A stretch of 64,000 nucleotides of DNA from CAZSSH01 sp964609825 (lineage in GTDB: Bacteria > Verrucomicrobiota > Lentisphaeria > Victivallales > Victivallaceae), in NCBI GenBank assembly GCA_964609825.1, contig CAZSSH010000004.1, positions 186,001-250,000 on the forward strand, in the 5' to 3' direction. The notes beneath the pieces are model-generated. The model saw nothing but the letters and a program-made list of their open reading frames with translations. It searched no databases and was not told where the DNA came from. Each line of letters begins with the position of its first letter. The first letter of the stretch is position 1. Both the position numbers and the translations under genes were made by a program. This document shows positions 1 to 8,784 of the stretch, one piece after another.

Positions 1-93
1 GGTCTCGCACCGGATTTTCCGGATATTTTAGTATGGCCGGAGCTGGCCGCCAAGTTTTTGGAAGTCAGCTGCAAATTTGCCCGGGTGAAGTAA
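1..93 (+). CDS. 3' end of an unidentified gene (partial)
   Basis: An open frame runs from the first base to a TAA at 91-93 and gives about 30 residues ending in LEVSCKFARVK. The next start codon follows one base after the stop, so this gene is probably the upstream member of the operon with the membrane protein and rfaE1. Too little is visible to name a family. Placement before a heptose kinase would suit another envelope-sugar gene, but that is inference only. Confidence 0.5.
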   Translation, partial: GLAPDFPDILVWPELAAKFLEVSCKFARVK

Positions 94-94
94 T

Positions 95-565
95 ATGGGA
101 CAGATCGTTTTTTCGGCAAAATTCAAGCGCGATTATGTCGCTTATCTGGCGGTGGTGATTTTTTTCGCCATCGTCATTGCCGAAGTTTTTCTCGCGGTCA
201 GCATTCCGTGGTACTTAAAGCGTGAGGGCTCGTTGGCGTTTGAAGTGCGCAAGCTCAAGATGCTGGAGTCTTTCGACGTGGCGCGGGGTGTCGCCGGCAA
301 GGTCAATACCAACGACGAAGTCGGCCTTTTGGAGTATAAATTGGTCAATCACAATTTAAACATGCTTGCCATTTACCTGCGGGCTTACAGCAAAAATATC
401 ACCTCCGAGGACATTGACTCCATTAATACGACCGTATCCGGACTCTTGCCGGTATTGCACGAGATCCAAAAAGGGAAACATTACTCGCTGGACCGGCAGC
501 TTGACTTTACCGGATTTTACCAAAAAATAACCGAAGAAAATCCTTATGCTCAAAAAGATAATTGA
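95..565 (+). CDS. Small membrane-anchored protein of unknown function
   Basis: This 156-residue protein has one strongly hydrophobic segment at about residues 14-38, starting just after the basic FSAKFKRDY stretch, followed by a polar region of about 115 residues. It is probably anchored in the inner membrane by its N-terminus with the rest outside the cytoplasm. I do not recognise the family. Its last 20 bases overlap the start of rfaE1 and its start lies one base after the preceding stop, so it is cotranscribed with both. The coupling suggests an envelope-related role; nothing in the sequence shows an activity. Confidence 0.65.
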   Translation: MGQIVFSAKFKRDYVAYLAVVIFFAIVIAEVFLAVSIPWYLKREGSLAFEVRKLKMLESFDVARGVAGKVNTNDEVGLLEYKLVNHNLNMLAIYLRAYSKNITSEDIDSINTTVSGLLPVLHEIQKGKHYSLDRQLDFTGFYQKITEENPYAQKDN

Positions 566-1544
566 TCGCTTCGGCAATCTCCGGATCGCCGTCATCGGCG
601 ATTTGATGCTGGATGTTTATTTGTGGGGAAAGGTGAGCCGGATTTCGCCGGAAGCACCGGTCCCGGTCATCAACATTACCAAAGAGAGCTGCTGTCTGGG
701 CGGCGCCGCCAATGTGATGCGCAATATTTCGACCTTGGGCGCCTCCGCTTATGCGTTCGGCGTACTTGGTGAAGATAAAGCGTCCGAAACCGTCCTTAAT
801 GAGATGGCGCATTTAAGAATTCGTCACGAGTACATTGTCCGCGACCGCCGCCGCCGGACGACCGAAAAGCGCCGGGTGATGGCGGTGACACAGCAATTGT
901 TGCGCGAGGATTATGAAGATATTACCCCGTTGGCGGATGATTTGCGCCGCCGGATGGTGGACGGAGTGCTGGCGTTGATTCGCGCCAAGGCGGTTGACGC
1001 GGTGATTTTTGAAGATTACGGCAAAGGCGTGTTGACCGACTGGATGCTTAAGGATATCATCGACGAAGCTAAAAAGTACGGCGTCATTACCGCTTTGGAT
1101 CCCAAGCCCGGGAGTCTCGCTCCCGTCCAAGGGTTGACAGTAATGAAGCCCAACCGCAACGAAGCCTTTGCCATGAGCGGCGTCCGCGACGAGTCGGAGG
1201 GCAGCGTTCCGCCGACGGAGGATAAGAGCTTGACGGCTGCCGCCGAGACCTTGCGCGAGCGCTGGCAGGTGGAAAATTTATTGATTTCTCTCGCATCGCA
1301 CGGCATGGCGCTCTTTGGCCCCGATGGGGTCAAGTGGATCCCGACGCAGGCGCGGGAAGTCTTTGACGTTTCCGGGGCGGGCGATACGGTTACGGCGACC
1401 TTTGCTTTGGCAATGGCCGCCGGCGCCACGGCCGAAGATGCTGCGATGATTGCCAATTATGCAGCCGGGGTGGTGGTAGGCAAGATCGGCACTGCTCCGA
1501 TTCACCTCGAAGAGTTGCGCAAGGTCATCGCCTCGGTGTCATAA
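546..1544 (+). CDS. rfaE1: D-glycero-beta-D-manno-heptose-7-phosphate kinase
   Basis: This is a PfkB/ribokinase-family sugar kinase of 332 residues. In the RfaE/HldE family the first domain phosphorylates D-glycero-D-manno-heptose 7-phosphate at C1 in ADP-heptose synthesis for lipopolysaccharide core. Visible marks are the N-terminal GDLMLDVYLWG motif (residues 18-28), the LGGAANVMRN sugar-binding segment and the C-terminal DVSGAGDT motif (274-281), whose Asp280 is the expected catalytic base. The protein ends after the kinase domain, so the adenylyltransferase half (HldE C-terminal/RfaE2) must be encoded elsewhere. The ATG overlaps the upstream membrane gene by 20 bases. Confidence 0.9.
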   Translation: MLKKIIDRFGNLRIAVIGDLMLDVYLWGKVSRISPEAPVPVINITKESCCLGGAANVMRNISTLGASAYAFGVLGEDKASETVLNEMAHLRIRHEYIVRDRRRRTTEKRRVMAVTQQLLREDYEDITPLADDLRRRMVDGVLALIRAKAVDAVIFEDYGKGVLTDWMLKDIIDEAKKYGVITALDPKPGSLAPVQGLTVMKPNRNEAFAMSGVRDESEGSVPPTEDKSLTAAAETLRERWQVENLLISLASHGMALFGPDGVKWIPTQAREVFDVSGAGDTVTATFALAMAAGATAEDAAMIANYAAGVVVGKIGTAPIHLEELRKVIASVS

Positions 1545-1587
1545 ACTTGATTGACGGCAAATATCTTTTTGTCGGCGGAAAGGCAAT

Positions 1588-2961
1588 ATGGCGACAAGGG
1601 AAACACTTTCATCACGATTGGGCTTTTTGCTGTTAAGCGCCGGTTGCGCCATCGGCTTGGGCAATGTTTGGCGCTTTCCGTTTATTGTCGGAGCTTACGG
1701 CGGCGGCTTGTTTGTCCTGATTTATCTGCTTTTTTTATTCATCTTTGGCTACCCGATTTTAACGATGGAGTTGGCGATGGGTCGCTCTTCGCGTAAAAAT
1801 CTGGTGGGTGCTTACGAGTCGCTGGCCTCCACGCATCACCGATTTTGGTGCAATTGCGGCTGGGTGTTTATCTCCGGCAATCTTGTTTTGCTCATGTTTT
1901 ACTCCGTGGTATCGGGATGGATGGCCGCCTATGTCTGGAAATTTTCGACCGGTCAACTGGCGGGGGCGGACAGCGCATCAGCGGCGAAATTATTCGGCGA
2001 ATTCATCGGCAACCCCGGTCAAATGATCGGCTGGATGCTTTTTACGGCGGCGTTTTCGGCCGTCATGTGTTTTACCGGTTTGCGCAACGGGGTAGAGAAA
2101 AGCGTTAAAATCATGATGATTTTGCTTTTTTTGATGTTGCTCTTATTGGGTGGCTATGCGCTTACTTTGCCCGGGGCGGCGGCGGGCATGACCTTTTATT
2201 TGCAGCCGTCGCTGGTTAACATTGATAAAAACGGCTTGCTGCAAGTTGTGATGGCAGCGATGGGGCAGGCGTTTTTTACCTTGAGCCTGGGGATCGGCTC
2301 AATGGCGATTTTTGGCAGCTACGTCGACCGCAGCCGCGCTTTGGCCAATGAAAGCATTTACATCATTGTCCTTGATACCTTGGTGGCGCTGTTGGCCGGG
2401 GTGATTATTTTTCCGGTGTGTTTCTCTTATGGGGTTGATGTCACCTCCGGTCCCGGCTTGATCTTTATCAGTCTCCCGGCGGTATTTGCGCAACTTAACT
2501 ACGGCCAGTGGTTGGGGGCGTTGTTTTTTGTTTTTATGACGATTGCCGCTTATACCACGGTGATTGCGGTGCTGGAAAATCTGGTGGCGCTGTTGATGGA
2601 TCAATTTCAGTTGGCGCGCCATCGGGCAACGGTGACGGCGGCGCTGACCGTGTCATTGCTGTCGGTGCCTTGCGCGCTCGGATTTAATCTCTGGAGCAAT
2701 TTTGCGCCGATGGGCAAGGGCTCAACTGTGCTTGATTTGGAGGACTTTATTTTGAGTGCCAACATGCTGCCTTTGGGGGCGCTTTGTATCGTTATCTTTT
2801 GCACCCGGCGTTACGGCTGGGGCTGGTGCGGATTTTTAACCGAAGCCGACGCCGGGCAAGGGCTCAAGTTTCCGGCATTTATGCGCGGTTATCTGTTTTA
2901 CGGCCTGCCGCTTTTGATTGTTTTAATTTTTATCTTCGGCTACTACAGTTTGCTGCAATAA
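1588..2961 (+). CDS. Sodium-dependent transporter, NSS/SNF family
   Basis: This 457-residue polytopic inner-membrane protein belongs to the neurotransmitter:sodium symporter family, whose bacterial members (LeuT, TnaT type) import amino acids with sodium. The N-terminal signature AGCAIGLGNVWRFPFI (about residues 18-33) carries the unwound TM1 that binds sodium and substrate, followed by GGGLFVLIYL for TM2. About eleven hydrophobic segments can be seen, the usual number for bacterial members. A GGAAAGG ribosome site precedes the ATG by a few bases and fixes the start. A strong hairpin terminator follows directly. The substrate cannot be read from sequence. Confidence 0.9.
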   Translation: MATRETLSSRLGFLLLSAGCAIGLGNVWRFPFIVGAYGGGLFVLIYLLFLFIFGYPILTMELAMGRSSRKNLVGAYESLASTHHRFWCNCGWVFISGNLVLLMFYSVVSGWMAAYVWKFSTGQLAGADSASAAKLFGEFIGNPGQMIGWMLFTAAFSAVMCFTGLRNGVEKSVKIMMILLFLMLLLLGGYALTLPGAAAGMTFYLQPSLVNIDKNGLLQVVMAAMGQAFFTLSLGIGSMAIFGSYVDRSRALANESIYIIVLDTLVALLAGVIIFPVCFSYGVDVTSGPGLIFISLPAVFAQLNYGQWLGALFFVFMTIAAYTTVIAVLENLVALLMDQFQLARHRATVTAALTVSLLSVPCALGFNLWSNFAPMGKGSTVLDLEDFILSANMLPLGALCIVIFCTRRYGWGWCGFLTEADAGQGLKFPAFMRGYLFYGLPLLIVLIFIFGYYSLLQ

Positions 2962-2995
2962 AAAAACGGACCGGATTGCTCCGGTCCGCTTTTTT
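2961..2995. terminator. Bidirectional intrinsic terminator between converging genes
   Basis: An 8-bp perfect stem (CGGACCGG at 2967-2974 with CCGGTCCG at 2981-2988) encloses a 6-base loop. It is flanked by a run of A on the left and T on the right, so it can end transcription of the NSS transporter (+) and of the pseudopilin gene (-). Confidence 0.9.
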
Positions 2996-3002
2996 ATGTG
3001 AT

Positions 3003-3779
3003 CTACGGCCACCACATGGTACCGACGTAATTGCCGTAGGGAAACCATTGATCGGAGATGGGGCTTCCGGCGATACCGTCGTAGAGCTTGTTAAAACGCT
3101 TTTGTTCGGCATGGCCGTCAAAAAAAGCGGTCCCGGCGGTACCGTGATGACGGTAGGCAACCAAGCGGTAACCGTCATCGGCAGAGGTGGTGAGTTCGCC
3201 GACTTTATAATAATTGTTGGCGGTATTGATATTTGCACTCCAGACAGAGAGCCAGGTGTCGCCGCGGTGGTCGATGAGGGCAATTTTGGTGCTCGGTTTT
3301 TTGACTTTGTTGGATTTGAAAAAGCGCTTGGTGTTGCCGTTGGTATCGTTGGTCTCGCCGGGCATCAATTCTCCGCCCTGCCAAGCTGAGGCCAGGACCC
3401 GAAACACTTGGACCATCGAGGCCGGGGTCGTGTCACTGTTGGCAACCGAGGCGGTCTTGGGACAGATCATATTGCGGCTCCAGGAGTTGACGCCCCAGTC
3501 GCGGTCCCAGACCTTGACGTTAAGTAAATCGATGAACTCAAGTGTGGCTAAGCCGCGAACGGTGCTTGCTCCCCATTTTTGCGAGTTGGGCAGACAAGCC
3601 CCCCGGTTGTTGTCGGAGTACATTTGCCAGGCGGTGGCGTATTGTTTAAATAATCCGGTGCATTTGATTGCCTGCGCTTTTTCGCGCGCCTGATTTAATG
3701 CGGGGAGCAGCATGGAGGCCAAAATGGCAATAATCGCGATGACGACCAGGAGCTCGATCAGGGTAAAATATTTTTTCAT
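3003..3779 (-). CDS. Prepilin-like protein with H-X9-DG motif (orphan)
   Basis: This 258-residue protein starts MKKY then FTLIELLVVIAIIAILA, the hydrophobic methylation-type helix of type IV/type II pseudopilins. A C-terminal RH(x9)DGHAE element matches the prepilin-associated H-X9-DG motif. Such proteins are numerous in Planctomycetota and Lentisphaerota and their function is mostly unknown. The residue before Phe is Tyr, not the Gly that prepilin peptidase normally needs. Unlike the other six copies here it has no carbohydrate enzyme beside it and appears monocistronic, with its own promoter (3812-3840) and the terminator at 2961-2995. Confidence 0.9.
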   Translation of the reverse strand: MKKYFTLIELLVVIAIIAILASMLLPALNQAREKAQAIKCTGLFKQYATAWQMYSDNNRGACLPNSQKWGASTVRGLATLEFIDLLNVKVWDRDWGVNSWSRNMICPKTASVANSDTTPASMVQVFRVLASAWQGGELMPGETNDTNGNTKRFFKSNKVKKPSTKIALIDHRGDTWLSVWSANINTANNYYKVGELTTSADDGYRLVAYRHHGTAGTAFFDGHAEQKRFNKLYDGIAGSPISDQWFPYGNYVGTMWWP

Positions 3780-3811
3780 AATTTTCTCCAGCGCATATTT
3801 TTTCTGTTAAT

Positions 3812-3840
3812 ATTATACTGTAAAATTTGCCCGCCGTCAA
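3812..3840 (-). promoter_or_regulatory. Sigma70-type promoter for the orphan pseudopilin
   Basis: On the minus strand there is a TTGACG -35 box (3835-3840), a 17-base spacer and a perfect TATAAT -10 box (3812-3817). It lies 33 bases upstream of the start codon. Confidence 0.65.
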
Positions 3841-4032
3841 TAAGCAAGTATCAATTTTAATATATATTTTAGCAATTTTAAGAGTCGGTCCGGCAAGGTG
3901 TCGCAATCATTGTTGGTGGGGATGCTGAAAATTGCAAAAAAATGATTTTTTTTTTGAGAAAAATGTGGAAAAAATGATGGTCACGGTATCTATTATACAG
4001 GGGATAGATCAATTTACCAAAGAGGTGCTTAT

Positions 4033-5106
4033 ATGCTTTCCAAATCCAGTTTGAGTTTCATGGAAAAATTTATGACCAGCGCGAGCCCGTCCGGCTTTGA
4101 AATCGAGGCGGCGGGAGTATTTCGCAGCTATATTACCCAGTATTGCGACCGGGTTGAGACCGATGTCATGGGCAATACCATCGGCATTCTTAACGAAAAA
4201 GCCCCGCTCAGGGTAATGATCGCCGGGCACTATGACGAAATCGGCTTTCAGATCGTTTATATCAATGATGACGGTTTGCTCTATTTTCGCCCCAACGGCG
4301 GGATTGACAAACTTAATGTTCCCTCGTCCGAAGTCGAAATTTTGACCGCCAAAGGGCGGATCCCGGGCGTGATCGGCAAAAAGCCGATCCATTTGCTGAA
4401 ACCCGCCGAGCGTGACACGCCGCCCGATTTGTCCGATATGTGGATCGATATCGGCGCCGCCGACCGCAAACAGGCCGAGGCGATGGTCGAGATCGGCGAT
4501 CCGGTGGTGCTTAAGGCCAATTTTAAGATTTTGAATAAAACGCGCGTAATGTCCAAAGGGATGGACGACAAAGTCGGCGCTTTTATCGTCGCCGAAGTGA
4601 TGCGCGAGCTCTCCAAACGCAAGCTTAATGTTGCGGTGTACGGTGTCGGCACCGTCCAGGAAGAGCTCGGACTTCGCGGCGCGACCACCAGCTCCTTTAA
4701 AATTGATCCGGCGATCGGTTTCGCCATTGACGTCGGTTTTGCCACCGATTTGCCGGATATTCCCAAGAAGCTTTTGGGGGATATCAAACTGGGCGGCGGC
4801 GTTGAGCTGAGCCGCAGCGCCGACAATAATATTGTGTTGGGCAAACTCGTCCGCAGCGTGGCAAAAAAGCATAAAATCGCCTTTCAGGAAACCGCGGCCC
4901 ACCGTGCCAGCGGCGGTACCGACACTTCGCAAATCCAGATGACCCGCAGCGGTGTGGCGACGGCCTTGTTGAGCATCCCCAACCGCTATATGCACTCGCC
5001 GGTGGAAATTTGCGATCTGGCCGATATTGAGGGGGCGATCAAACTTTTGGTCGAGACCATCAGCGCGTTGAAAGGCGACGAAAAATTCATCCCCGGTTTG
5101 GATTAA
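4033..5106 (+). CDS. M42 family metallopeptidase (aminopeptidase)
   Basis: This 357-residue cytoplasmic protein has the M42 (glutamyl aminopeptidase/FrvX/TET type) dinuclear metallopeptidase pattern. AGHYDEIGF holds the first metal ligand His66 with Asp68, then follow MDDKVG (bridging Asp), QEELGLRGA (catalytic Glu and metal Glu), DVGFATD and a C-terminal RYMHSPVE His. Family members form large tetrahedral particles that trim N-terminal residues from peptides. An AGAGGTG ribosome site sits 5 bases before the ATG. It is followed after 4 bases by a small membrane protein and then rmlB-rmlA, which may be cotranscribed without sharing a pathway. Confidence 0.9.
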   Translation: MLSKSSLSFMEKFMTSASPSGFEIEAAGVFRSYITQYCDRVETDVMGNTIGILNEKAPLRVMIAGHYDEIGFQIVYINDDGLLYFRPNGGIDKLNVPSSEVEILTAKGRIPGVIGKKPIHLLKPAERDTPPDLSDMWIDIGAADRKQAEAMVEIGDPVVLKANFKILNKTRVMSKGMDDKVGAFIVAEVMRELSKRKLNVAVYGVGTVQEELGLRGATTSSFKIDPAIGFAIDVGFATDLPDIPKKLLGDIKLGGGVELSRSADNNIVLGKLVRSVAKKHKIAFQETAAHRASGGTDTSQIQMTRSGVATALLSIPNRYMHSPVEICDLADIEGAIKLLVETISALKGDEKFIPGLD

Positions 5107-5110
5107 ACTT

Positions 5111-5329
5111 ATGACACAAATGGAGTTGGCCGGCGCCCTCAAGCGGCGGCAAAGCGGCAAACGCAACATCAAAGGGTACACCAATACCAAGAGTTTCAAC
5201 CGTCTGGCGGGACACCACACCGCCCCCAACAGCATGCGGGCCGACGGTTATTACTCGCTGGCGCGTTTTTTGTTTTGCGCGTTTGCCATTTTATTTTTGG
5301 CGGTCGGTATCTTTTTTGCAACATTTTAG
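5111..5329 (+). CDS. Small protein with C-terminal membrane segment
   Basis: This 72-residue protein has a basic, polar N-terminal half (GALKRRQSGKRNIKGYTNTK) and one hydrophobic segment at about residues 50-71, so it looks tail-anchored. No family is recognised. It fills the space between the M42 peptidase (4 bases upstream) and rmlB (9 bases downstream), so it belongs to the same transcript. No good ribosome site precedes its ATG and translation may depend on coupling. It could be a spurious frame, but the single clean membrane segment and the tight fit argue that it is real. Confidence 0.55.
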   Translation: MTQMELAGALKRRQSGKRNIKGYTNTKSFNRLAGHHTAPNSMRADGYYSLARFLFCAFAILFLAVGIFFATF

Positions 5330-5338
5330 GAGAAGAAT

Positions 5339-6406
5339 ATGGCAAAATTTATTGTAACCGGCGGCGCCGGTTTTATCGGCTCGGCGGTGGTCCGGCTGTT
5401 GATTCAAAAAACCAGTCATGAAGTCTGCGTGTTGGATAAGTTAACATATGCCGGAAATTTGGAGTCGCTGGCCGAAGTCTCCTCCGATTCGCGCTTCCGG
5501 TTTGAAAAAGCGGACATTTGTGATAAAGCGGCGCTGGATCGGATTTTTGCCGATTTTCAGCCGCAATATGTGATGCATCTGGCGGCGGAGTCGCACGTTG
5601 ACCGTTCGATTGACGGACCCGGGGAGTTCATTCAGACCAATGTGGTGGGGACTTATACTTTGCTCGAGGCCGCGCGCAAATACTGGAGCACACTCGGTGA
5701 CGAAGCCAAAAAGGCGTTCCGTTTTCACCACATCTCGACCGATGAAGTATACGGCGATTTGGAGGGCCCGGAGGATTTGTTTACCGAGACCACACCTTAT
5801 GCGCCCAGCTCTCCTTACTCGGCCAGCAAGGCTTCCAGCGACCACCTGGTCCGCGCCTGGCTCCGCACTTTTAAGCTGCCGACGGTCGTCACCAATTGCT
5901 CCAACAACTACGGCCCCTACCACTTTCCGGAAAAGTTGATCCCGCTCGTGATTCTCAACGCTTTGGCGGGCAAACCTTTGCCGGTCTACGGTACCGGTTG
6001 CCAGATCCGCGACTGGCTGTTTGTCGAAGATCACGCCCGTGCCTTGTATTTGGTGGCCACCGAGGGGGCGGTCGGTGAAACTTACAACATTGGCGGCCAT
6101 AATGAGAAGAAAAATATTGAGGTGGTGAAAACCATTTGCTCCTTGCTTGACGAACTGCGTCCGCGCGCTGACGGCAAAAAATATGAGGAGCAAATCACCT
6201 TTGTCGCCGACCGGCCGGGTCATGATTTGCGGTATGCGATCGACGCCTCCAAAATCGGCCGCGAGCTCGGTTGGAAGCCCGCCGAAACCTTTGACAGTGG
6301 TTTGCGCAAAACAGTCGAGTGGTACTTGAGTCATCGCGACACGTGGTGCAAGCGGGTTTTGGACGGTTCTTACAAGTGTGAACGACTTGGATTGGGAGGA
6401 AAATAA
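5339..6406 (+). CDS. rfbB: dTDP-glucose 4,6-dehydratase
   Basis: This 355-residue extended short-chain dehydrogenase catalyses the second step of dTDP-L-rhamnose synthesis, converting dTDP-glucose to dTDP-4-keto-6-deoxyglucose. It shows the NAD-binding TGGAGFIGS loop (residues 7-15), the STDEVYG segment (133-139) with the catalytic Thr-Asp-Glu, and the YSASK motif with Tyr160 and Lys164. A GGAGAAG ribosome site precedes the ATG. The stop overlaps the rmlA start by one base. The last two enzymes of the route, RmlC and RmlD, are not in the window. Confidence 0.95.
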   Translation: MAKFIVTGGAGFIGSAVVRLLIQKTSHEVCVLDKLTYAGNLESLAEVSSDSRFRFEKADICDKAALDRIFADFQPQYVMHLAAESHVDRSIDGPGEFIQTNVVGTYTLLEAARKYWSTLGDEAKKAFRFHHISTDEVYGDLEGPEDLFTETTPYAPSSPYSASKASSDHLVRAWLRTFKLPTVVTNCSNNYGPYHFPEKLIPLVILNALAGKPLPVYGTGCQIRDWLFVEDHARALYLVATEGAVGETYNIGGHNEKKNIEVVKTICSLLDELRPRADGKKYEEQITFVADRPGHDLRYAIDASKIGRELGWKPAETFDSGLRKTVEWYLSHRDTWCKRVLDGSYKCERLGLGGK

Positions 6407-7278
6407 TGAAAGGTATTGTATTGGCTGGCGGCGCCGGCAGTCGTCTGCATCCGGTGACCATGGGTGTCTCCAAGCAACTGATGCCGATTTATGACAAACC
6501 GATGATCTATTACCCGATCTCGGTACTGATGCTCTCGGGCATCCGCGATATTTTGATCATCACCACGCCGGAGGATCAGCCGTCATTTATGCGTCTTTTG
6601 GGCGACGGCAAGCGTTTCGGCGTATCCTTGACTTACGCGGTGCAACCGTCCCCGGACGGGTTGGCGCAGGCGTTTATCATCGGCGAAGAATTCATTGGCA
6701 AAGACAATGTGGCGCTGGCCTTGGGCGATAATATTTTTTACGGCGCCGGATTTCAGGGGAAATTGCGCAAAGCCGCGGCTCAGGCCGAGGGTGCGACTGT
6801 CTTCGGCTACTGGGTTTGTGACCCCGAGCGTTTCGGCGTGGTGGAGTTTGACGCCAACGGCAAAGCGGTCAATATTGAGGAAAAACCGGCCAAGCCGCGC
6901 TCCAATTATGCGGTCACCGGACTTTATTTTTATGACAACGATGTGGTGCGCATCGCCAAATCGATCAAGCCATCGGCGCGCGGTGAATTGGAAATCACCA
7001 CCGTCAATCAGGAGTACCTCAACGCGGGTAAGCTCAACGTCGAGCAATTGGGCCGCGGTTTCGCCTGGCTGGATACCGGCACCCATGACAGCTTGCTCGA
7101 AGCCGCCGACTTTATCCGCGTGATTGAGCGCCGTCAGGGGTTGCAAGTTGCCTGTCTTGAGGAAATCGCCTGGGAAAACGGCTGGCTCACCACCGAGGAG
7201 CTGTTGGCCGCGGCGAAATTTTTCAGCAAGACCAATTATGGGCAATATTTGCTCAAGCGCGCCACCGAGGGAAAATAA
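6406..7278 (+). CDS. rfbA: Glucose-1-phosphate thymidylyltransferase
   Basis: This 290-residue nucleotidyltransferase makes dTDP-glucose from glucose 1-phosphate and dTTP, the entry step to dTDP-rhamnose and related deoxysugars. Visible motifs are the N-terminal GGAGSRLHPVT loop (residues 8-18) with Lys23 (SKQLMPIYDKP), the ALGDNIFYG metal-binding segment and the IEEKPAKPRSNYA substrate segment. The length is usual for RmlA. The start codon overlaps the rmlB stop (TAATG) with GGAGGA just upstream, so translation is coupled. Confidence 0.95.
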   Translation: MKGIVLAGGAGSRLHPVTMGVSKQLMPIYDKPMIYYPISVLMLSGIRDILIITTPEDQPSFMRLLGDGKRFGVSLTYAVQPSPDGLAQAFIIGEEFIGKDNVALALGDNIFYGAGFQGKLRKAAAQAEGATVFGYWVCDPERFGVVEFDANGKAVNIEEKPAKPRSNYAVTGLYFYDNDVVRIAKSIKPSARGELEITTVNQEYLNAGKLNVEQLGRGFAWLDTGTHDSLLEAADFIRVIERRQGLQVACLEEIAWENGWLTTEELLAAAKFFSKTNYGQYLLKRATEGK

Positions 7279-8784
7279 GTGTGTATGCGCCGCCGGGAGT
7301 GGTTTTTTCGCTTGGGCTTGTTTGTCTTGGTGACAGTGCTCTTTGGCGCATTTGCCCCCTTGGGGGTCGGGCTCCATCATGACGGCGTGATGCTCAAACC
7401 GGCGTTGGATGTGGCGGCGGGGCAGGTTATTTTTAGAGATACCTTTAACCAGTACGGTGCTTTTACCACTTTTTTTCAGGCTTTGGCAGTCAAGCTTTTC
7501 GGCGGCGAGCTGTTGGTGATCAAACATCAGACTGTACTGTTTTACGCCATGTCGGCGGTGATGTTGGATATCGTTTATGCGCGTTTTCTGTCCCGTTTTT
7601 TTCGTTGCATCATGCTTCTTTTGTTTCTCGGCCTAGCTCCGTTTTATCTTTTGCTGATGTTGCCGTGGTCGTCGGTGTATGCTTTGTTTTTTATGTTGTT
7701 GACCACCGAATTTGTCCTTCTGTTTGAGGAGCATGGCCGTAAAACTGATTTATTCATTGCCGGGATTGCGGCGGCGTTTGCCTTTGGCTGCCGTCAGCCC
7801 TGCGGGTGGGTGTTGGCCATCGGTGTGCCGATGGTGCTTGCCGCTCTTTGGTTTTTTGAGCGGCAGCCGGGCCGTATTTTTTGGCGCAACTGGGGAATTT
7901 TTGCCGGCGGCATCATGACGGTGATCGCTCCTTTTTTGTTCTATTTGTGGGTCAACCGGGCGGAGGAGGATTATTGGATCCAAACTTTTTCCTTTGTTTC
8001 GCGTTTCGGCTGGGAGCGCGGCGGCTCGGGCGACATCAAAAATATTATAATTACTTTTTTGCCGTATGACTCGACATTTGTAGTATTTCCGCTCGCGGTG
8101 GCCGCGGTGGGGGTGGCGGCATTGATAATGCTCTGGAAACATCAGACGGCGGACCGCTTGCAAGCATTGCAGCTGCTGACTGTGGTGATCTTGGCGATGG
8201 CTTCATACCATCAATACTACCCGGTGCCGTGTGAGCGGCACATGTATTGGGCGGCGATCCCGATGTTTGGCGTGTTTGCGTACGGTCTGCAACTTTTGTG
8301 GCGACGACCGTGGCCAAAGTCATGGCGCATCGCAATTTTGAGTTTATTTTTGTTGTATCCGGCGCTGGCGATCGGTTATCGGATCGATCACGGCGTCAAA
8401 CGGCTGGCCGCGCCGTATCAGACGATGGCAATCACGGGGTTGCGGGGGATGAAACTTCCGCCACCGGAGGCGCGCGAGTATTTGCAGCTGCAAGCCGCTT
8501 TTGCCCGGATCCCCGCGGAATATCAAAAACTGCCTTACCTCAATTTTACCCCGGACGCCATCCTTTGCGTTTTTTTCCCGCAACCGACCAATCATCATCC
8601 GATGTTTGTCAACTGGAGAAATGATGTGTACCCGGACTATTTGGAGCAAACTTTGAAATTTGTCCATGAGTTTCATCCGGTGGTAATCGGTGTTCCGCCG
8701 GTGCTGTCGGAGTATGTGCCGACGGCCGGCTTCCCGTCAGGTCGTCCGCGTTATTTACTCGAGCTTTATACCGGCAAATTTTAA
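7279..8784 (+). CDS. Polytopic membrane protein, possible GT39-like glycosyltransferase
   Basis: This protein of about 500 residues has roughly ten hydrophobic segments in the first 370 residues and a soluble C-terminal domain. Near the N-terminus HHDGVMLKPALDVAAGQ carries the acidic residue expected in the first periplasmic loop of GT39/GT-C sugar transferases, followed by FRDTFNQYGAFTTFF, a pattern common in such proteins. The link to GT-C is inference. It directly follows rmlA, which suggests use of an activated sugar in envelope glycan assembly. The GTG at 7279 touches the rmlA stop; an ATG at 7285 is an equally possible start. It converges with rnc, overlapping by 4 bases. Confidence 0.7.
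   Translation: MCMRRREWFFRLGLFVLVTVLFGAFAPLGVGLHHDGVMLKPALDVAAGQVIFRDTFNQYGAFTTFFQALAVKLFGGELLVIKHQTVLFYAMSAVMLDIVYARFLSRFFRCIMLLLFLGLAPFYLLLMLPWSSVYALFFMLLTTEFVLLFEEHGRKTDLFIAGIAAAFAFGCRQPCGWVLAIGVPMVLAALWFFERQPGRIFWRNWGIFAGGIMTVIAPFLFYLWVNRAEEDYWIQTFSFVSRFGWERGGSGDIKNIIITFLPYDSTFVVFPLAVAAVGVAALIMLWKHQTADRLQALQLLTVVILAMASYHQYYPVPCERHMYWAAIPMFGVFAYGLQLLWRRPWPKSWRIAILSLFLLYPALAIGYRIDHGVKRLAAPYQTMAITGLRGMKLPPPEAREYLQLQAAFARIPAEYQKLPYLNFTPDAILCVFFPQPTNHHPMFVNWRNDVYPDYLEQTLKFVHEFHPVVIGVPPVLSEYVPTAGFPSGRPRYLLELYTGKF

Noticed and set aside
4009..5235. A 408-codon open frame on the minus strand opposite the M42 peptidase gene
   Set aside because: It is fully antisense to a clear peptidase gene with family motifs, is rich in His/Gly/Arg from reversed codons, and has no ribosome site. 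Similar long antisense frames at 5441-6334, 6583-7527, 10780-11973, 13212-14126, 18791-19720, 35710-36573 and 60287-61348 were rejected for the same reason.
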